Part shown: positions 1 through 13,312 of the stretch, piece after piece
Layout of the letters: each line of letters opens with the position of its first letter
Position numbering within the stretch: position 1 is the first letter of the stretch
Origin: Linnemannia elongata
Lineage: Eukaryota > Mortierellomycota > Mortierellomycetes > Mortierellales > Mortierellaceae
Reading direction: 5' to 3'
DNA: 64,000 bases
Assembly: GCA_036320915.1 (NCBI GenBank)
Contig: JAXBDG010000006.1
Location: forward strand, 1,550,001 to 1,614,000
Program-made: the position numbers and the translations under genes
Notes under the pieces: generated by a model
Seen by the model: the letters and a program-made list of their open reading frames with translations, nothing else
Databases searched by the model: none
What the model was told of the DNA's origin: nothing

Positions 1-20
1 CCTAGACGTCTCTCTGCATC

Positions 21-3000
21 ATGTCCAACAATATCAAGGTCGTCTGTCGTTTCCGTCCTCAAAACGCATTGGAAATCAAAGAGGGCGGCCAACCCATCAT
101 CAACTACGACGACAATGGTCAAACCGTAAAAGTCGATGTAAGTCTTCATCTGAATTCCAAACCACAGAGGGTACAAGGAGTCATTTTTGAGGCGTACAGG
201 ATAAAGAGCACAAATATACAGAGGGTAAAGAGGCGGGAGGAAGGGACCATTGAGGGTTGCGGCAGGCAGCATTGGCCATGCTGCAAATAAGAAACCGAAT
301 ATAACAACTTGTGGGAGGCATTGGCATTGGACAATCAGCGATTGTGGTTCTTTATCCCCCTTGGAGTTATTTGGGGGACGAAAGGGTGGGAAAGCATGGA
401 ACACCTTCTTAGCTCTGCATACCGTACCATGTGTACTACTAGGCCTCTTGACCCTGCGACGTGAAACAACCAGCTCAACACTATCAACAACAAGGTGATG
501 ATATTCAGGAACATGGATGGCATGATAGCGATATTTTAGCATGTGCAAAACCACTTCCACAGGACCAGTGAAGCGGCGAGATGGGTTTCGATGTGCACAA
601 AAGGGAAACTATATCTCTTTTCTTTTTTTTCATCATCAGGGGAAAAAAAGAAGGAAAAACAAACACATCCAAATACACACGCACGCACACACACACGCTT
701 GTTCCTTTCTTCACGCGGCTTTAAGGGGGGAGACGCATCCCAGGAGGCTACCTCAAGGAGACAGAACAAAATAAAACCAACAAGCAGGCCTTCTGGGCCC
801 CAAGGGGGAAAGGAGCCTTCAGACGTCACCTTGGCATACCAGGACGACCCTCGTATTATCTCTCATGGTTATGGTTTTTTTCTTTTACTAACTTTTTGCT
901 GTCGTTATTGCGATTCACATGACACACTCTTTTTCTGACATTAGAGCAAGGAATATCCAGGAACATTCACCTTTGACAGAGTCTTTCCCTCTGACTCCAA
1001 GCAAAAGGACGTTTTCGATTACTCTATCAGCACAATTGTCGACGGTAAGGCTGTTATTATCCTCATCTACATATTTTCATAGCATCACACATATTGCAAG
1101 GATCAATGCTAATATCCATTGCATTGTAATTAGATGTCATCAATGGATACAACGGTACCGTCTTTGCCTATGGTCAGACAGGATCCGGAAAGACCTTCAC
1201 AATGATGGTAAGCTGGTGAATCCTCAAATTCTCCGAACGTAGCAAAAAAATGACACAATAGCCCACGTGAAGGTGTTCTAATTCTATATGATCTTTATCA
1301 CTGTTCTAGGGTCCCTCCATCGATGATGAAGCCACCAAGGGTATCATTCCTCGCATTGTGGACCAGATCTTTGCCAGCATTCTCGCCTCGCCCTCGACCA
1401 TGGAGTACACTGTTAAAGTCTCGTACATGGAAATTTACATGGAGAAGATTCGTGATTTGTTAAACCGTAAGAGCATTGTTATTTTCGTCGAGAGCTGCAA
1501 AGTTATTGAAATACTCCGTTCTCATGCAAGCACTCCACTGAGATGCATTTTTCTAACGCTTTTTCTGCATTATATTTTTGCTACCCCCTACATTCCTTCT
1601 ATTTGATACACAGCCGTAAATGATAACCTGCCTATTCACGAGGAAAAGAATCGAGGTGTTTATGTCAAAGGTCTTTTCGAGGTCTATGTCAGTTCTATCT
1701 CGGAAATTCACGAGGTCATGCGTCGCGGAGGAAACAGCAGAATGGTCGCCTATACCAGTAAGTTACCTACCTGTCGCGTTGAAGAATACTTTAGGCCATC
1801 AAACGCATATACTCATCATGTCGTTTTGTTGACTATTTCGATAGACATGAACGCCGAGAGTTCTCGTTCGCACTCCATTTTTGTCGTCACAATCTCACAA
1901 AAGAACTTGGTGGACGGAAGTGTCAAGAGTGGTAAACTTTACTTGGTCGATTTGGCTGGTTCGGAAAAGGTCGGCAAGACTGGTGCGTCTGGTCAGACTC
2001 TAGAGGAAGCCAAGAAGATTAACAAGTCTCTGTCCGCCCTTGGAATGGTCATTAATGCCCTTACCGATGGAAAGGTATGTCTATTCTGGGAGTTGTACGG
2101 CGTGCCATGGAGTATATTGTATTTATGTGCTTTAAAAGGGTGGAAATGTGAGATGCAGCTAACACAGATCACTCTTGTATACATATACCCCTAGTCCACT
2201 CACGTCCCGTACCGTGACAGTAAATTGACGAGAATCTTGCAAGAGTCGTTGGGAGGAAACTCGCGGACGACATTGATTATCAACTGTTCCCCTTCGTCCT
2301 ACAACGATGCCGAAACGGTTGGTACTCTTCGATTCGGTACAAGAGCGAAGAGCATCAAGAACAAGGCCAAGATCAACCAGGAGCTCAGTGCAGCCGAGCT
2401 TAAGCTACTCCTCAAGAAGGTCCGGTCCGAGGCGATTACCTATACCCAGTACATTGCTGCTTTGGAGGGGGAAGTTGGCATCTGGCGTCAAGGTGGAGCT
2501 GTCCCTAAACTGGAGTGGGCCAGCATGGAGAAGATTCAAGCCGGCGGTGGATCGGCGCCGCTCTCGAGTGTACCCGGGTACATGGCTCAGCAGGACACCT
2601 CTCGGCCATCGACTCCGGCCATTGTTCTGGAGCTTGATGAAAGAGAGGAATTCTTGAAGCGCGAGAATGAGCTGACTGATCAGATTGCAGAAAAGGAGGC
2701 CGAGCTGTTGTCTCAGCAGCAGTTGTTGGATTCGATGAAGGAGGAGCTCACCTACCTCAAGGAACAGGATTCTTCCAGTGCCGTCTTTGAGTTGAGCGAC
2801 TTGAAGCTGCAGCTGGAGAAGGTCTCATACGAGAACAAGGAGGGTGCCATTACCGTCGACAGTCTGCGTGAGGTCAACCAGGAGCTGTCAAAGGAGTTGG
2901 AGGAGCTCAAGAAGGCGTTGATGGAAATGCGTCTTGCTCAGAAGGACTCAAGCGACGGCGACAAGGAGAAGAAGAAGATTGAGAAGATGGCCCAGATGAT

Positions 3001-4468
3001 GGCCGACCTCGACCCCTCTGGCGAGATCTCGGCCAAGGAGGCACAGTTGCGCGAGACCCTCTTCAAGTTCGAGTCGCCCGCGGGACTCTCTGTCGAAGAG
3101 ACGATCGCCATCCGCAAGGAAATTGCTCAGTCGAGGACCATCATTGAGCAACACGAACAGACCATTTCTGAGCTCAACAACGAGAACGCCTCGCTAACTC
3201 AGAAGAGGGATACCCTGGAGATGCGCTTGCAGGCGGCCGAGCTTGAGTACGAAGAGTTGCTGGACAAGACCATTGCGGATGAGGAGGCCAACTCGTCGAT
3301 TGATGTGTTGGAGACCATCTCTGAGCTGAGGACCAAGGTCGAGGCCCAGTACGCAGCCAAGAGAGACCAGGCACAACAGGAGATTGAAGATCTCAAGCAG
3401 GAGGTCGCCCGTCGTAACGAGGACATCCAGAAGCTGAGCATCAACGTGACTGAGCTCAGACGCGGCAACGAGGAGCTCAAGGAGCAGATCGAGCGCCAGA
3501 GCAACCACTCGAGCAGCGGTCTTTGGGAGGGCAAGGATATGACGGAGCGCGAACGTGATATGGAGCGCATCCGCAAGACGATGGCTCAGCAGTTGGCCGA
3601 CTTTGACGTGATGAAGAAGGCCTTGATGCGCGATCTTCAGAACCGGTGCGAGAAGGTTGTTGAGTTGGAGATTTCGTTGGATGAGACACGTGAGCAATAT
3701 AACAACGTGCTCCGCAACAGCAACAATAAGGCCCAGCAGAAGAAGATGGCTTTCCTCGAGCGCAACTTGGAGCAGCTGACTTTGGTTCAGAAGCAGCTTG
3801 TTGAGCAGAACTCTGCCCTCAAGAAGGAGGTGGCGATCTCTGAACGCAAGCTTGTTGCCCGTAACGAGCGTATCCAGAGTTTGGAGAGCCTCTTGCAGGT
3901 TGCTCAGGAGAACCTTACCAGCCAGAACCACAAGTAAGTTCACGTTTTGATATTAATATTTGTCGATGAAGCATTGATTGGCCTACCCTAACAAATGCCT
4001 CTTCATTCACTCTTTGCCCGCTAGGTTCGAGACTCAGTTGCAGGCTGTCCGTGATCGCCTTGAGCAGGCTCGCTGTAAGTTACACCTTGCAGACTAAACT
4101 TTGTGATGACTGATATGTCTTGACTATGCTGAATACTCATTCTTTGTATTACCTCTCGTTCGCAATAGCCCAAAAATCGGCCAGCAACGCGCTCAACTTT
4201 GGACGGATCGCCAAGCCTCTCCGTGGCGGAATCCCCCCCATTGACAACAACAGGTACATGTTGGACTCATGAAAGTTATGATTCATTGAATGAAACTGTT
4301 CATTGGAAGTTTCCCAACCTAACTGACATATGATGATTTTTTTTGTTCAATTGTAGTGCCACCCCTGGTCCTGGTGAGGAGAACTATTCGCCTAGCTCGC
4401 CTACCAAGGGACAGTTGCCCGATCGTAGGACAAGCTGGCTCGCTGGATGGAGCAGGAACGGCGTGTAA
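21..4468 (+). CDS. Kinesin-1 heavy chain (conventional kinesin)
   Basis: Plus-end-directed microtubule motor for vesicles and organelles. Ten exons join in frame to 935 aa: 21-137, 945-1044, 1134-1207, 1310-1466, 1614-1757, 1845-2074, 2195-3933, 4025-4074, 4169-4253, 4357-4468. The N-terminal motor has the P-loop GQTGSGKT (residues 86-93), switch [10 protein letters not shown] and switch II DLAGSE. A neck and long coiled coil fill the large exon 7. The tail keeps IAKPLRGG (IAK at about 884-886), the kinesin-1 autoinhibitory motif, which separates it from other kinesin families. Length matches fungal kinesin-1 (about 930 aa). The start is the first ATG and opens directly into the conserved IKVVCRFRP strand. 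Intron 1 is 807 nt, far longer than the others. An AATAAA lies at 4600-4605. It converges with the TMEM135-like gene about 1 kb downstream. Confidence 0.96.
138..944 (+). other. Unusually long first intron of the kinesin gene
   Basis: GTAAGT donor at 138 and TTAG acceptor ending at 944, 807 nt; the other introns of this gene are 70-150 nt. Short ORFs on both strands inside it have no recognisable domain and biased composition (for example an ACAC/CGCAC-rich stretch near 660-700). I see no gene or mobile-element hallmark in it. Confidence 0.8.
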
Positions 4469-5524
4469 TCTTTTCTCTTTTTCATACTATCCCCCGCTTG
4501 TGTTATTTCGTCTTCCTCTTCACTCATTGCTCATGTTTTTTATCTCTGTCTTTGCTTTCACATAAGAGGCATAATAACGTTGCCACCAACCCAAACCAAA
4601 ATAAAACATTTGGCATCGAACATAAAAAAAGTAGGGTGACGTCACGGGTTCCGTTCGCGGCGCGATGATAAAAGGCCGCGAAAATTTTTCTTTTGAATTC
4701 TTCACCCCTTCCACCAACTTCCACAACAACACATCCTCTTCCTTTCGCAAGTATCTATATTCCTCTCCACCTTCCTCCTTCACCCCACCCTATTCCCCTT
4801 TGTTTACATGTTACAAGAATGTCGATTAAAAGAACCACACAGTTGAACAATGTCCGCGTCTACTTTTGTATATGATGAGTTTATGTCCTCCTTCCTGCCT
4901 TTCTTTCTCCCCTTCCCTTCCTCTCCACACACACAAACACACAATCAACCGGCGTCTATTCAATCGATTGCACGATACCAATGTGCAATTGTATGGGAAA
5001 AACACCGAAGAAAATAAAAAAGCGGGGTCTTACTAACCCTGCGCACCTTGCTCTTGTCGCCCTCTGGTCTAGCCGATCTGGGGGTGTGCCGTGTCTTTTC
5101 TTGTGTGATAACACTTGAATACGATCAGCAGAGTCGTGCTAAATCCCTCCATCTCTTTTCCTTCCCCCCCCCCCCCCCCCCCCCCCTTCCTGTTGCTTTG
5201 TAGTAGAATGAACTGTGAATAAAAAGAAAGCATTGAAAAAAATCCATCTATCCCTTGTATCAGTTTTGTGTATTGCCGGCCGTGTTATGCTCGCGATCTG
5301 TGGTTTTGATATGAATCGATTTTTTTTTTTTTTTGTAGTTTGTAGTTTGTTTTGATTTTCGTGGTTGAGTGGCGTTTATTAGGCGGGATGATAAGTAAAA
5401 AGGGGGAAGGAAAGTTCACAACATAACATGTGGGGAGTACAAGCACAGAAAAAAATAAACGCTTTTCTATTCTATCAAAGGTAAGGGCCAAAAAAAAAAA
5501 AAGAACGTTTGGGGAAGGGATCTT
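4469..5524. other. Convergent intergenic spacer with C23 homopolymer
   Basis: Space between the 3' ends of kinesin-1 and the TMEM135-like gene. It holds the kinesin AATAAA at 4600-4605, pyrimidine-rich DNA around 4690-4930 and an uninterrupted run of 23 C at 5164-5186. No convincing coding sequence was seen on either strand. Confidence 0.7.
5164..5186. repeat. Poly-C/poly-G homopolymer, 23 nt
   Basis: Uninterrupted C23 on the plus strand, the only long G/C homopolymer in a window where all other long homopolymers are A/T. Confidence 0.95.
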
Positions 5525-7760
5525 CTAATTGCGTCCAAAGACGCGGGTGAGGACAGTAAGGTAATGCTTATTGATGACAGAGGGCTCGTTCTGGTAGAGG
5601 GTCATCAAAACACCCATCGAGGCACTGAACAATGCAATATCGCCGTTCTTGATGTTCCTGACAAGCCCACGCTTCATCATCAACTTCCAGCTAGTCTCGA
5701 GAGCACGAGGGAGGCAGTAGAGCGCCAACTCCATCTGACGGCCGGGTGCTTCAATCAACACTGCTGTTCCTGCGACCAGTCCGTTCAAGATGTAGCTATT
5801 TGGGGGGTTTTTTTTCACAAGGATGGGAGACGGTAAAATTAGTGGCCGAGAAAACAAACAAAATACCAGGAAAATCACGAGGGAGCGCAAGCAATTGAAA
5901 GCCAACGCTCCCTCATGCTCGATCACCCCCGTAAAACCCCAACAGGGACACCCAAAGCAAAACTTACTTGATGTTAGACTCACGGCCGAGAACTCTTCGC
6001 GACAGGCAAGGAATGTAGAAGCAGGCGAGGACGTAGAAGGCCAAGAAGAAGCACGAACGAATAGTCGACTTGACATAGTGCTTGGCCGACTTGACTGGGT
6101 CACTGGCAATCTTCTTATGCTGGAAGACCATCATCACGATCTATCATACACGAAACAGGTTACAGGGACAAATAAAATGCCAATCGCAACAAAAAAAAAG
6201 GGGGGGGGGGTGAGATGAAAGAACATGCCAATACAGTTGTACATTTTCCGAGATCAGGCAGTCGTTCTTGCTTGCGAATTCCGATATCAAAACAAACAAA
6301 AGGAACACTTACGGCGTTAAGAGTTCCGTACATCTTGAGGGCACGTCCAAACTCTCCTGTAAAGGTGTCAACAGCATGGCGCTTGCATCCGTACAATGGG
6401 TGGAGGAGCGCACAGCACTGGTAGTCGTGGTGAATGCCGGGAGGGAACAAAGTCGCAATGTTGGGCGAGATGTTCTTGGCGATAAAGTCGTGCGATGTCA
6501 CGCCCTCAGGAATACCAATGTTGTCGAATCCTCCGGGTCCATCCTTGAGCAGGTTGAACTGAGACTGGAAGGTCTCGACCAATGGTGGGAACATGGGTCC
6601 AAACTTTTGAGGCAATCCCGAGTGTTGCATGATGAAGTTGTAGTAGGATCGTGGCATTGCGTCCGGCTCAATGACACACGAATAAATATTGACTGCTGCC
6701 GTCAAGGACATGACCACTGTTGCTGCCGAGGAGGTCATGATCTTGGCCAAGATGTCGTCCCATCTGTTCTTGGTCACCAATGCCTGGCTGTCGATCGATT
6801 TGTCGTCGTCGCGAACCAATTGACGGTTGGAGGCTTTCTTGGCCTGTCGGTGCTCGGCCCATCGTTTCATCGCATAGCTCGAGCCGAACTGAAGCGATCG
6901 GGTGAAGAGATAGAGCGTCAGAGCGGTCCTACGGCTCTTGTTCTTGTCCAGGGCCAATGTCAATCCTGCAACCGATCCAGCAACAAAGGCGTTCAGGCGA
7001 TCTCCTTCATGGTCTGGTCGGATCTTGCGCATAGCGCACAGAACCAACTTGTAAGCCGACAAGAACGACGACAAGAAGAATGCGAATCCCACAGTATCAC
7101 TTCCGCCACTCTTCTTCAAGATGCTTGGACTATTTGAAAACGAGGAGTTTTTTTTTTGCGCAAAAAAGAGCGACAAATTGAGAGAGAAATAGGGGAATGT
7201 AATGGTGTCAATAACCTCCTGGCCGAAGCGACGATTGCAAAAGAAGACGGAAACAATAACAAACATGCATCCTGGATTGATCCAATCCATGAGGTCTTAC
7301 TTTTTGAAGACCTTGCCCTTCAGGAGTGATGGTAGGACTCCAATGGCATATTTGATGAGGTAGGCGACGACCCAGGTCTTGAGGAAGCCTCTGGTGACGT
7401 TCTGGGAACATGTCTTGCCGTCGTGCTTGCACTTTTTGGCCTTCTTTGCGCTCTGCGTGATGTCAAGGTTCAATCGCTGCAAGTTATGACTAGTTTTGCA
7501 ATTGGAGGGTAGAGGATAAGCAACGGGGTTAGGTAAGTAACGCATGGTGTTCAATTGCATTCTTCGATTTGTTCCCTCTCCCTCCAAGACTCTGCAATAC
7601 TGCCCACCAAGATATTTTGAGCTGAGTACCTGCTGAGACGTTGGAGTCGCTGTTGAAAGTTGTTGAAGCCAGCAATGACGTTTTCGGTCTCCTTGTCCGT
7701 CAGGGCCTTGGACATTAAGGCGGCGATGGCCTCCAGGAAGTTCTCCCATGCGTTGTCCAT
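5525..7760 (-). CDS. TMEM135-like membrane protein
   Basis: Five exons on the minus strand (7760-7630, 7489-7301, 7129-6313, 6140-5968, 5795-5525) join to 526 aa. The sequence resembles the TMEM135 family, multi-pass proteins of peroxisomal and mitochondrial membranes linked in animals to lipid handling and mitochondrial dynamics. Visible features are a Lys/Cys-rich segment (CKHDGKTCSQN) near residue 65, several glycine-rich hydrophobic segments (AFVAGSVAGLTLAL; YILNGLVAGTAVLI) of the Tim17-like sort, and the family-like CxxxHPxxxxC segment with following GRALKMYGTLNA late in exon 3. The exon 2 acceptor at 7490 was chosen because the nearer CAG breaks the frame. It shares a 1.1 kb divergent promoter region with the ABC transporter. 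The family call rests on remembered motifs, so substrate and organelle are inference. Confidence 0.8.
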
Positions 7761-8901
7761 TGTGCCTTATGCGTTGATGTTGATGTGGCACTGAAGCGAG
7801 GAGGAGAGTAAAGAAAGATGACAGAGAAAGGAGAAAGTAAGAAAAGAAAGGAGAAAAGGAGATGACTGGTTTTAATAAAAAAAAAAAAAAAAAGATGATG
7901 CAAAGAAAACCAAAAAAAAAAAAAAAAAAAAAAAAAAAAACGAGGGCAGGTGAATGAGAGAGGAGAGTAAGAAGAGTGAAGAAACGAAGAAAGGCCGGTT
8001 TGGTACCACAAGGGGACACAGACGGAGAGAGGGGCTGAGAAGCAGGAGAAGGGAGTGAAAAGAGAACCAGGTCAAAAGGCAAGGGCAGGACAGGGCAGGA
8101 CAGGGCAGGGCAGGACAGGGCAGGGCAGGACAAGGTAGGAGACTGTGGGAGAGAGAATGAAGGGAAGGTGGTGGGTGGGCTGTCAACTGCGTTCAAGTGC
8201 CAACAGGTGTCAATGGCCTTCATGTCCAGCCAACCTACACCCCACGGATACGATAGGGCCAATCAGAGAGCTTCTCAAATCGGGCCCCACACTCACTCAC
8301 ACCCACATGCTTGCTCTGATATACTAAAACCTATGGTATCTGTTCCGACCCATCCCACCTGTCCGTTACCCTGTCCCTTCTACCTCATTTCACTTCTTTA
8401 ACCTTTTTTACTACTACAGTATTCCTTTTCCTTTTTTTGTTGCTCCACTCACACTGCATTATTCCTAATAGAACAGATAAGGTCATCATTGATGATGCCT
8501 CACTAGTAGAACATTAAGGGTGATAACCGAGTTGCCTGTTCAACGCCGTCATTTCGTCTGTTCTGTGCGAGAAAAATTGGAAGCAAAGAAGTGCTGCGAA
8601 AAACGGAAAAGTGCTGCGAGATAAACTATGCGGATAAACTTCTTATTCCCTTGAATCGTCCTTTCTCCTCTCCTCTGCTTCTTTCTTTTCTTTCTTTTCT
8701 TTCTTTTCTTTCTTTCTTACTTTCTGTCTTTCTTTCGTATTTCAGTCATATCCATCGCTCTTCCCTCTTGCCTCACACCCCCAACACCCAACGGTATATA
8801 GGAAGACACCGGCGCAAGGAAGGAAAACGATAAAAAGAACGAACACTCATATCACACCACACCTTACCTTCGTATCTTCCCCTTCCCCCTCTTCTCCACC
8901 A
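7761..8901. promoter_or_regulatory. Divergent promoter region, TMEM135-like / ABC transporter
   Basis: The 1.14 kb between the two start codons is low complexity: A17 at 7877-7893, A29 at 7912-7940, a GGGCAGGACA-type tandem tract at about 8080-8135 and a TTTC-rich tract at about 8680-8720. TATATA at 8795-8800 lies about 100 nt upstream of the ABC start and is a candidate TATA element. ORFs here are artefacts of the homopolymers. Confidence 0.6.
8080..8135. repeat. GGGCAGGACA-type tandem repeat
   Basis: Imperfect repeats built from CAGGGCAGGA units. On the minus strand they read as CCTGCCCTG units within the presumed leader of the TMEM135-like gene. Confidence 0.85.
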
Positions 8902-11900
8902 ATGGCAGATCAGATTGTGTTCTCTCAGTCACCCTTGGCTCCATTGCCTTCATTTAACGCTTTCTGCAGTCAAAGCGAGGGATGGGTAAGCACACCCTTC
9001 TTTTTCTCGCGCTTATAACAATTTCACCCTTTCCACCCAATTGGTCTTCATCTCTAAGACTGATGATATCTTAATCAAACAGGGTCCGTTCAGTCCAGAT
9101 CGATATGATCTTACGCCTTGCTTCGAGTACAGGTATGTGTGCTTCTTATGCAATTGCATGCTCATGCCAGGAGGACAGTGTAACAGGTTGTGCGAGCCAA
9201 ACAAAAAAGGTTTTTTCACCCAAAGGACGCCTGGCTGATCCTCCACATCGTTCTTTTTTCCGTGCCCGTGTACCGACCATTAGCACGCTATATGGAGGAG
9301 TGTCGATAGTGACAACGATGATTCTAGTCGCTCGGTATTACTACCTGACGACGTATGGAGTACCACACTGTTTTGGTCGCACCGCATGGATCTACTGGCC
9401 CACACAGGTCTCTATCGCGTTGACTGCTGCGCTCATGGTGACTCAAGCTGGATCATTCCTGTTCGAGGCAACGGTGATAAAGGGGGATAATAACTATCAC
9501 GATGCGCCGCTAGTGGCGGTTTTGGGTTGTTTGGGGATGGGATTGGCATGGGTAAGTCTCTTATACCGTTTTACGCTTGGACGACGAGATTGCTTTTGTT
9601 TGTTGAAAGTAAAAAGTCCTCATCGTTCGGACTTTATTTTTCTTAGATCGCGGCGTTGGCGGTGAACCGTCTAGAACATCGGTTCGAGATCCGATCCTCG
9701 ACCATCGTCTTCTTGTTCTACCTCACATCGATCGCAGCAACCAGCGTTATCCTTCACACCCACTACGACCTACAACATACCACTACCGCCACCACCACGA
9801 CAATAATCCAACTCTTGCCCTTGATCCTCGCCTTCCTTGTTCAGCTAGTCGGATTCACGGTCGAGGCATGGCCCAGAGGATCAACTCGAGTCCAACAGCT
9901 CAGTGGTGCACCTGAGTACGACAAAGCTAACATCTTTTCGAGGCTGGTCATGTACTTCTTCCAGCCCGTCGTCAGTATCGGAATCCGACGGACTCTGACT
10001 GCCGACGACACAGCCAACTTGCTCTCGGCGGGATCGAGGACACAGCCAGGATATCAGAGGCTTTCAGCTCGATGGGATGCGGCACTTCAAAAGCTCGCTC
10101 GGAGCCCGCGCAACCGGCGACCGCCTTCGTTGTTCTGGACAGTAATGAGGACCCAACTCGTAGCACTGCTTCCCATTATCATGTGCAGGATTGTGATCGC
10201 GCTGTTGTCCTACGCGTTGCCAGTTCTCCTGAGTCTACTGTTGGATTATTTGCAGGATTATGAAACCAAACCTCAGTCATACGGGATCTTTTTGGCCTGC
10301 AGCATGTTCATGGTTGCCCTCTTTGTTGCCCTTCTCTACACCTACAACCGGTACCTGATGTTCCTGGTCAATGTTGAAGTCAAGGCGGCGCTGATCTCGA
10401 TGATCTACCGCAAATCGCTCAGGCTCTCGCCGGGATCAAGGATGAAGTCAACTACGGGTGAGATCACCAACCACATGGCCGTAGATGCAGAGCAATGGAA
10501 CGAGGGTATGGTGTTCTTGTCGAGCTGGGTCTCTATTCCTCTGGAGACAGGCATCGCTTTATTCCTGTTGTACCGATTCTTGGGCTGGTCGATGATTGCG
10601 GGATTTCTCGGGATGGTACTCTTGCTGCCTTTGCAAGGTTTGCAAGCCAGGTTGTTCGAATCGATGCAGGCCCGGAAATTGGCGGCGATGGATCAGCGGA
10701 TTCGACTGACGACTGAGGTTCTTGCCGGAATTAAGATTGTGAAGATCTATGGTTGGGAGTCGGCTTTCTTGCAGCGGATACTGTCGACCAGGAACCAGGA
10801 GCTGGCAGCCCTAAAGATGATTGGAGTCTTGCAAGCGCTCATGTCGATCATCTTCATCTCGTCATCATTAATTATCAGCCTTATTACCTTTGGCGTCTTT
10901 GTACTTTGGGGAGGACCCAATTTCACGCCGGGAACCTTGACGCCGCAGGTTGTCTTTGTCAGCATGACGTTGTTTGCGATGCTCAGGAACCCGATTGCTA
11001 GTCTGTCAGATGCGACTACATCTACCATCAGTCTTATTGTCGGCACAAGGCGTGTTCAGGAATTCTTGTTGAGGGAGGAGATTCGGGAGGAGGATGTCAT
11101 TCGATTCAAGAACGTGCCTATGAACCCTCAGGATGCGGTCATCCTTATCAGAGACGCGTCGTTCACTTGGTCCGACCCCGTATCGCCATCGCTGACGGAG
11201 ACCACAGTTGAGAACGAAGAACGTCAGCCTCTGATCTCTTATGAGGATGAACCTGCGACCTTGGAGACACATGCGACTCTGGAATCGATCGACTTGTCCA
11301 TCCGGAACGGCAGCCTGACTGCCATTGTCGGTCGGGTGGGACAAGGCAAATCATCCCTTCTGAGCGCCATCATCGGAGAGATGTACAAGTTGCAGGGGCG
11401 GATCCAAGTGTCTGGTCGGATCGCCTATGTCCCACAACAAAGCTGGATCATGAACGCGACTCTACGGGACAACATCCTCTTTGGAAACGAGTATGATCAG
11501 GAACGGTACCAACATATCCTCTTCGCCTGCGGTCTCGAACCAGATCTTGCGATCCTTCCTGCAGGAGACATGACCGAGATTGGAGAGCGCGGGATCAACT
11601 TGTCAGGAGGCCAGAAGCAACGTGTCTCGCTGGCACGAGCGGCATACGACAACGCGGATATCTACCTGCTAGACGACCCCCTGAGCGCGGTCGATGCGCA
11701 TGTCGATCGACATCTGTGGGATCATCTCTTGGGACCGGCCGGTTTGCTCCGTAACAAGGCACGCGTCTTGGTGACTCATGGAATCCAACATCTGCGGGAG
11801 GTTGACTGGCTAGTGATGCTGAAGGATGGACTGATTGTGGAACAGGGGACCTACCAGGAGCTGATGAAGGACAAGAAGATGTTTTACCAGCTCATCAAGG

Positions 11901-13271
11901 AATATGCCTCTGCCCGTCGACCATCTCTCTCGGGCAGAAGAAAGTCATCAGCAACCGTACTTCCAGCACAGGAGTCCTCTTCAGTTAGTGGCGAGCTCAA
12001 CCCAGACAATGGTTCCAGCAATATCGACATCAACAACACACTACTGGTCCCTGACGTCCATGAGAGTGACTCTATGAGCTTTACATTGTCAGAAGCTACG
12101 GATATCAGCGACCAAGAAGCGGACGAGACTGCTACCTCGAACCCTGAACGCGCCACTCCTATAACGATCGTGAAGGACGACACCAAAAAGGACACCAAGG
12201 CAGAACTCATTGCCGCCGAGAAGATGAAGGAAGGTCAAGTCGACACCAACATCTTTCTCGTCTACATGAAAGCATTGTAAGTTTTCTTAATTTCGCTTGC
12301 GGACAGAAGATAAAAAACGAATATATCACTCATACGTTTAATCTTCGTCTCTACCACATATAGACGCTACAGGAACGCGATGGTGATGGGGATCCTCTTT
12401 ATCCTTGCGCAGATCTGTTTTGTGGGCACCAGTCTGTGGCTCAAGTACTGGATCAAACGGACCCAGGAGTCTCAGGACCTCATCAGCAACGCCAGCAGCG
12501 ACAACGACACCCGAATAGGCGAACCACCATCAGTAGGTCTCTTCTTGGGCGTCTACGCGCTTTTGACTTTTCTCTACGTCCTCCTTTATGTGATCGTCTC
12601 TTACCTCACCTTCGCCCAAGCTCGCATCCGCGCCTCCGAACTCCTCCACCGAAACTTGCTCACAAAGATTATGCGCCTCCCCATGTCCTTCTTTGACACG
12701 ACCCCACTTGGTCGAGTCCTCAACCGGTTCTCTTCCGATTTCTCGTCCATCGATGATCGCCTCCCCAACAAGTTATTTGATGTCACCTATTTCTTGGTCA
12801 CGGTCGCAGGGACGTTCATGATGATCATTTATACGGCGCCGCAATTTTTGATGGTCTTACCGGTGTTGGTGGCGACCTATTATGGGATTCAGGTGTGCTT
12901 CTTGAGGATCTCCCAGGTCGTGACGAGGATGTATTCGGTTTCAAAATCGCCGGTTTATCAGCATTTTAATGAGTCTCTAAATGGCGTGTCGACAATTCGG
13001 GCTATGGCTGTGCAGGTGAGGTTTATCGAGGCGAACGGAGAAAGGATGGATCGGATGGCGAATAGTTTCATGGGTAGTATGACAGCGAAACGGTGGGTCG
13101 AGGTACAATTGAGGTTGTTGAGCACCTTTGTGCTCTTGTTTGCGGCGTTGTTTGCGGTTTTAGGACGCGAGAGGTTGGATCCTAGTCTTGTCGGGTTGAC
13201 GATAAGTTTTGCAATGTCGATTACCGAGGAAATTACTAGTCTTGTCCGCATTGCATGCGACTTTCAGGTAT

Positions 13272-13312
<41 letters not shown>

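Noticed and set aside
3194..3943. 249-residue antisense ORF over the kinesin coiled coil
   Set aside because: Leu/Val-rich mirror of a Glu/Lys/Gln coiled coil; the sense strand is clearly the gene.
7630..7760. Acceptor CAG at about 7476 for the TMEM135-like intron 1
   Set aside because: With the only good donor it creates an immediate stop; the acceptor ending at 7490 keeps the frame.
7297..8262. 321-residue minus-strand frame upstream of the TMEM135-like gene
   Set aside because: Built from poly-A/T and CAGGG repeats and reading through an intron; it carries no domain.
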